Source: Burkholderiales bacterium (GTDB lineage: Bacteria; Pseudomonadota; Gammaproteobacteria; Burkholderiales; SG8-39). Taken from it: a DNA stretch of 58,682 nucleotides. Location: NCBI GenBank assembly GCA_017880775.1, contig JADGRQ010000029.1, positions 1 through 58,682 of the forward strand, written 5' to 3'. Shown piece after piece: positions 58,575 through 58,682 of this stretch. The notes under the pieces are model-generated. The model was not told the DNA's origin. It saw only the letters and a program-made list of their open reading frames with translations, and searched no databases. The translations under genes and the position numbers were made by a program. Within the stretch, counting starts at the first letter, position 1, and every line of letters starts with the position of its first letter.

Positions 58575-58682
58575 ATGCGTAAAACGCTTCTTGCCACGTC
58601 GCTGCTCGCTGCTTTGGCGGCGCCCGCTGTCTCAAATGCGCAGACGGCGCCGGCCGCGGACAAACCCGCTGCTGCGCCAGAA
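58575..58682 (+). CDS. Start of an exported protein after kdpC (3' end outside window)
   Basis: Only 36 codons are visible: a signal peptide (MRKTLLATSLLAALAAPAVS, then NAQ) followed by an Ala/Pro-rich stretch (TAPAADKPAAAPE). AGGGAG precedes the ATG. In many betaproteobacteria an outer-membrane beta-barrel protein gene stands here in the kdp operon, but the visible part does not prove that. The ORF runs off the window. Confidence 0.75.
   Translation, partial: MRKTLLATSLLAALAAPAVSNAQTAPAADKPAAAPE

Noticed and set aside
1-58682. CRISPR array, tRNA/rRNA genes, transposases, integrases, prophage or known defence system
   Set aside because: No regularly spaced repeats, cloverleaf-like genes, DDE or serine/tyrosine recombinase motifs, or Cas/restriction-type proteins were seen on either strand. 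The ORF6N and antitoxin pieces alone do not make a defence island.

Overview
This is a GC-rich, gene-dense stretch of a bacterial chromosome. It most likely comes from a betaproteobacterium (Burkholderiales or Rhodocyclales type). The main clues are four TctC/Bug-type periplasmic receptor genes, one of them internally deleted, two branched-chain-type (Liv) ABC transporter clusters, a CoA-dependent 2-aminobenzoate gene set of the Azoarcus/Thauera kind, and the general style of a soil or water catabolic generalist. No rRNA, tRNA, CRISPR array or insertion sequence was recognised. Assignment is by motif reading only.

Layout. 1-4819 (+): end of one Liv ABC cluster, a GMC oxidoreductase and an EF-G-like GTPase. 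4831-8835: Bug receptor and amidohydrolase, then a scarred locus where an orphan M48 C-terminal domain faces an ORF6N/F420-reductase chimera. 8806-13653: NTP/NDP-exchanger-like carrier, Bug receptor, secreted aldo/keto reductase, orphan PAS histidine kinase. 13680-18269 (+): complete Liv transporter (receptor, terminator, two permeases, two ATPases). 18270-20900: a compositionally different stretch with a methyltransferase and a HigA-ImmA antitoxin beside a remnant of its HigB toxin. 20919-24461: DUF1932 dehydrogenase, small proteins, two-subunit ring-hydroxylating dioxygenase. 24491-29723: M14-like peptidase, alpha-hydroxy-acid oxidase, and a Bug/DapA-like/SDR/mini-Bug operon. 29769-33059: papain-like protease, patatin, LysR regulator. 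33056-39545 (-): polyphosphate:AMP phosphotransferase, a small exported protein, then the anthranilate (or salicylate) activation and oxygenation set. 39579-45412 (-): tripartite RND efflux pump. 45487-48887 (-): tightly coupled small genes, a heme-less cytochrome fragment, glyoxalase, GST. 49353-53393: YeiH-type carrier with a small membrane protein, a secreted protein, an IlvD/Edd dehydratase. 53409-58682 (+): kdpFABC behind a duplicated leader and the start of an exported protein.

How genes work together. The clearest pathway is 37923-39545 (aryl-CoA ligase), 37514-37912 (Rid family) and 35118-37496 (monooxygenase/reductase), which would activate and dearomatise 2-aminobenzoate as its CoA thioester. 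The Liv and Bug receptors probably feed carboxylates to the dehydrogenases and oxygenases around them. The RND pump, GST and glyoxalase suggest detoxification.

The most unusual property of the window is the number of in-frame rearranged genes. There are two chimeric ORFs (7939-8835 and 46884-47300) and two internally deleted exported proteins that keep both ends (29433-29723 and 47368-47676). There are also truncated remnants (6851-7813, 20750-20866, possibly 22221-22547) and a duplicated kdp leader. I see no clearly new defence or mobile system. These rearranged loci are the best candidates for undescribed biology, but an assembly artefact must be excluded first.
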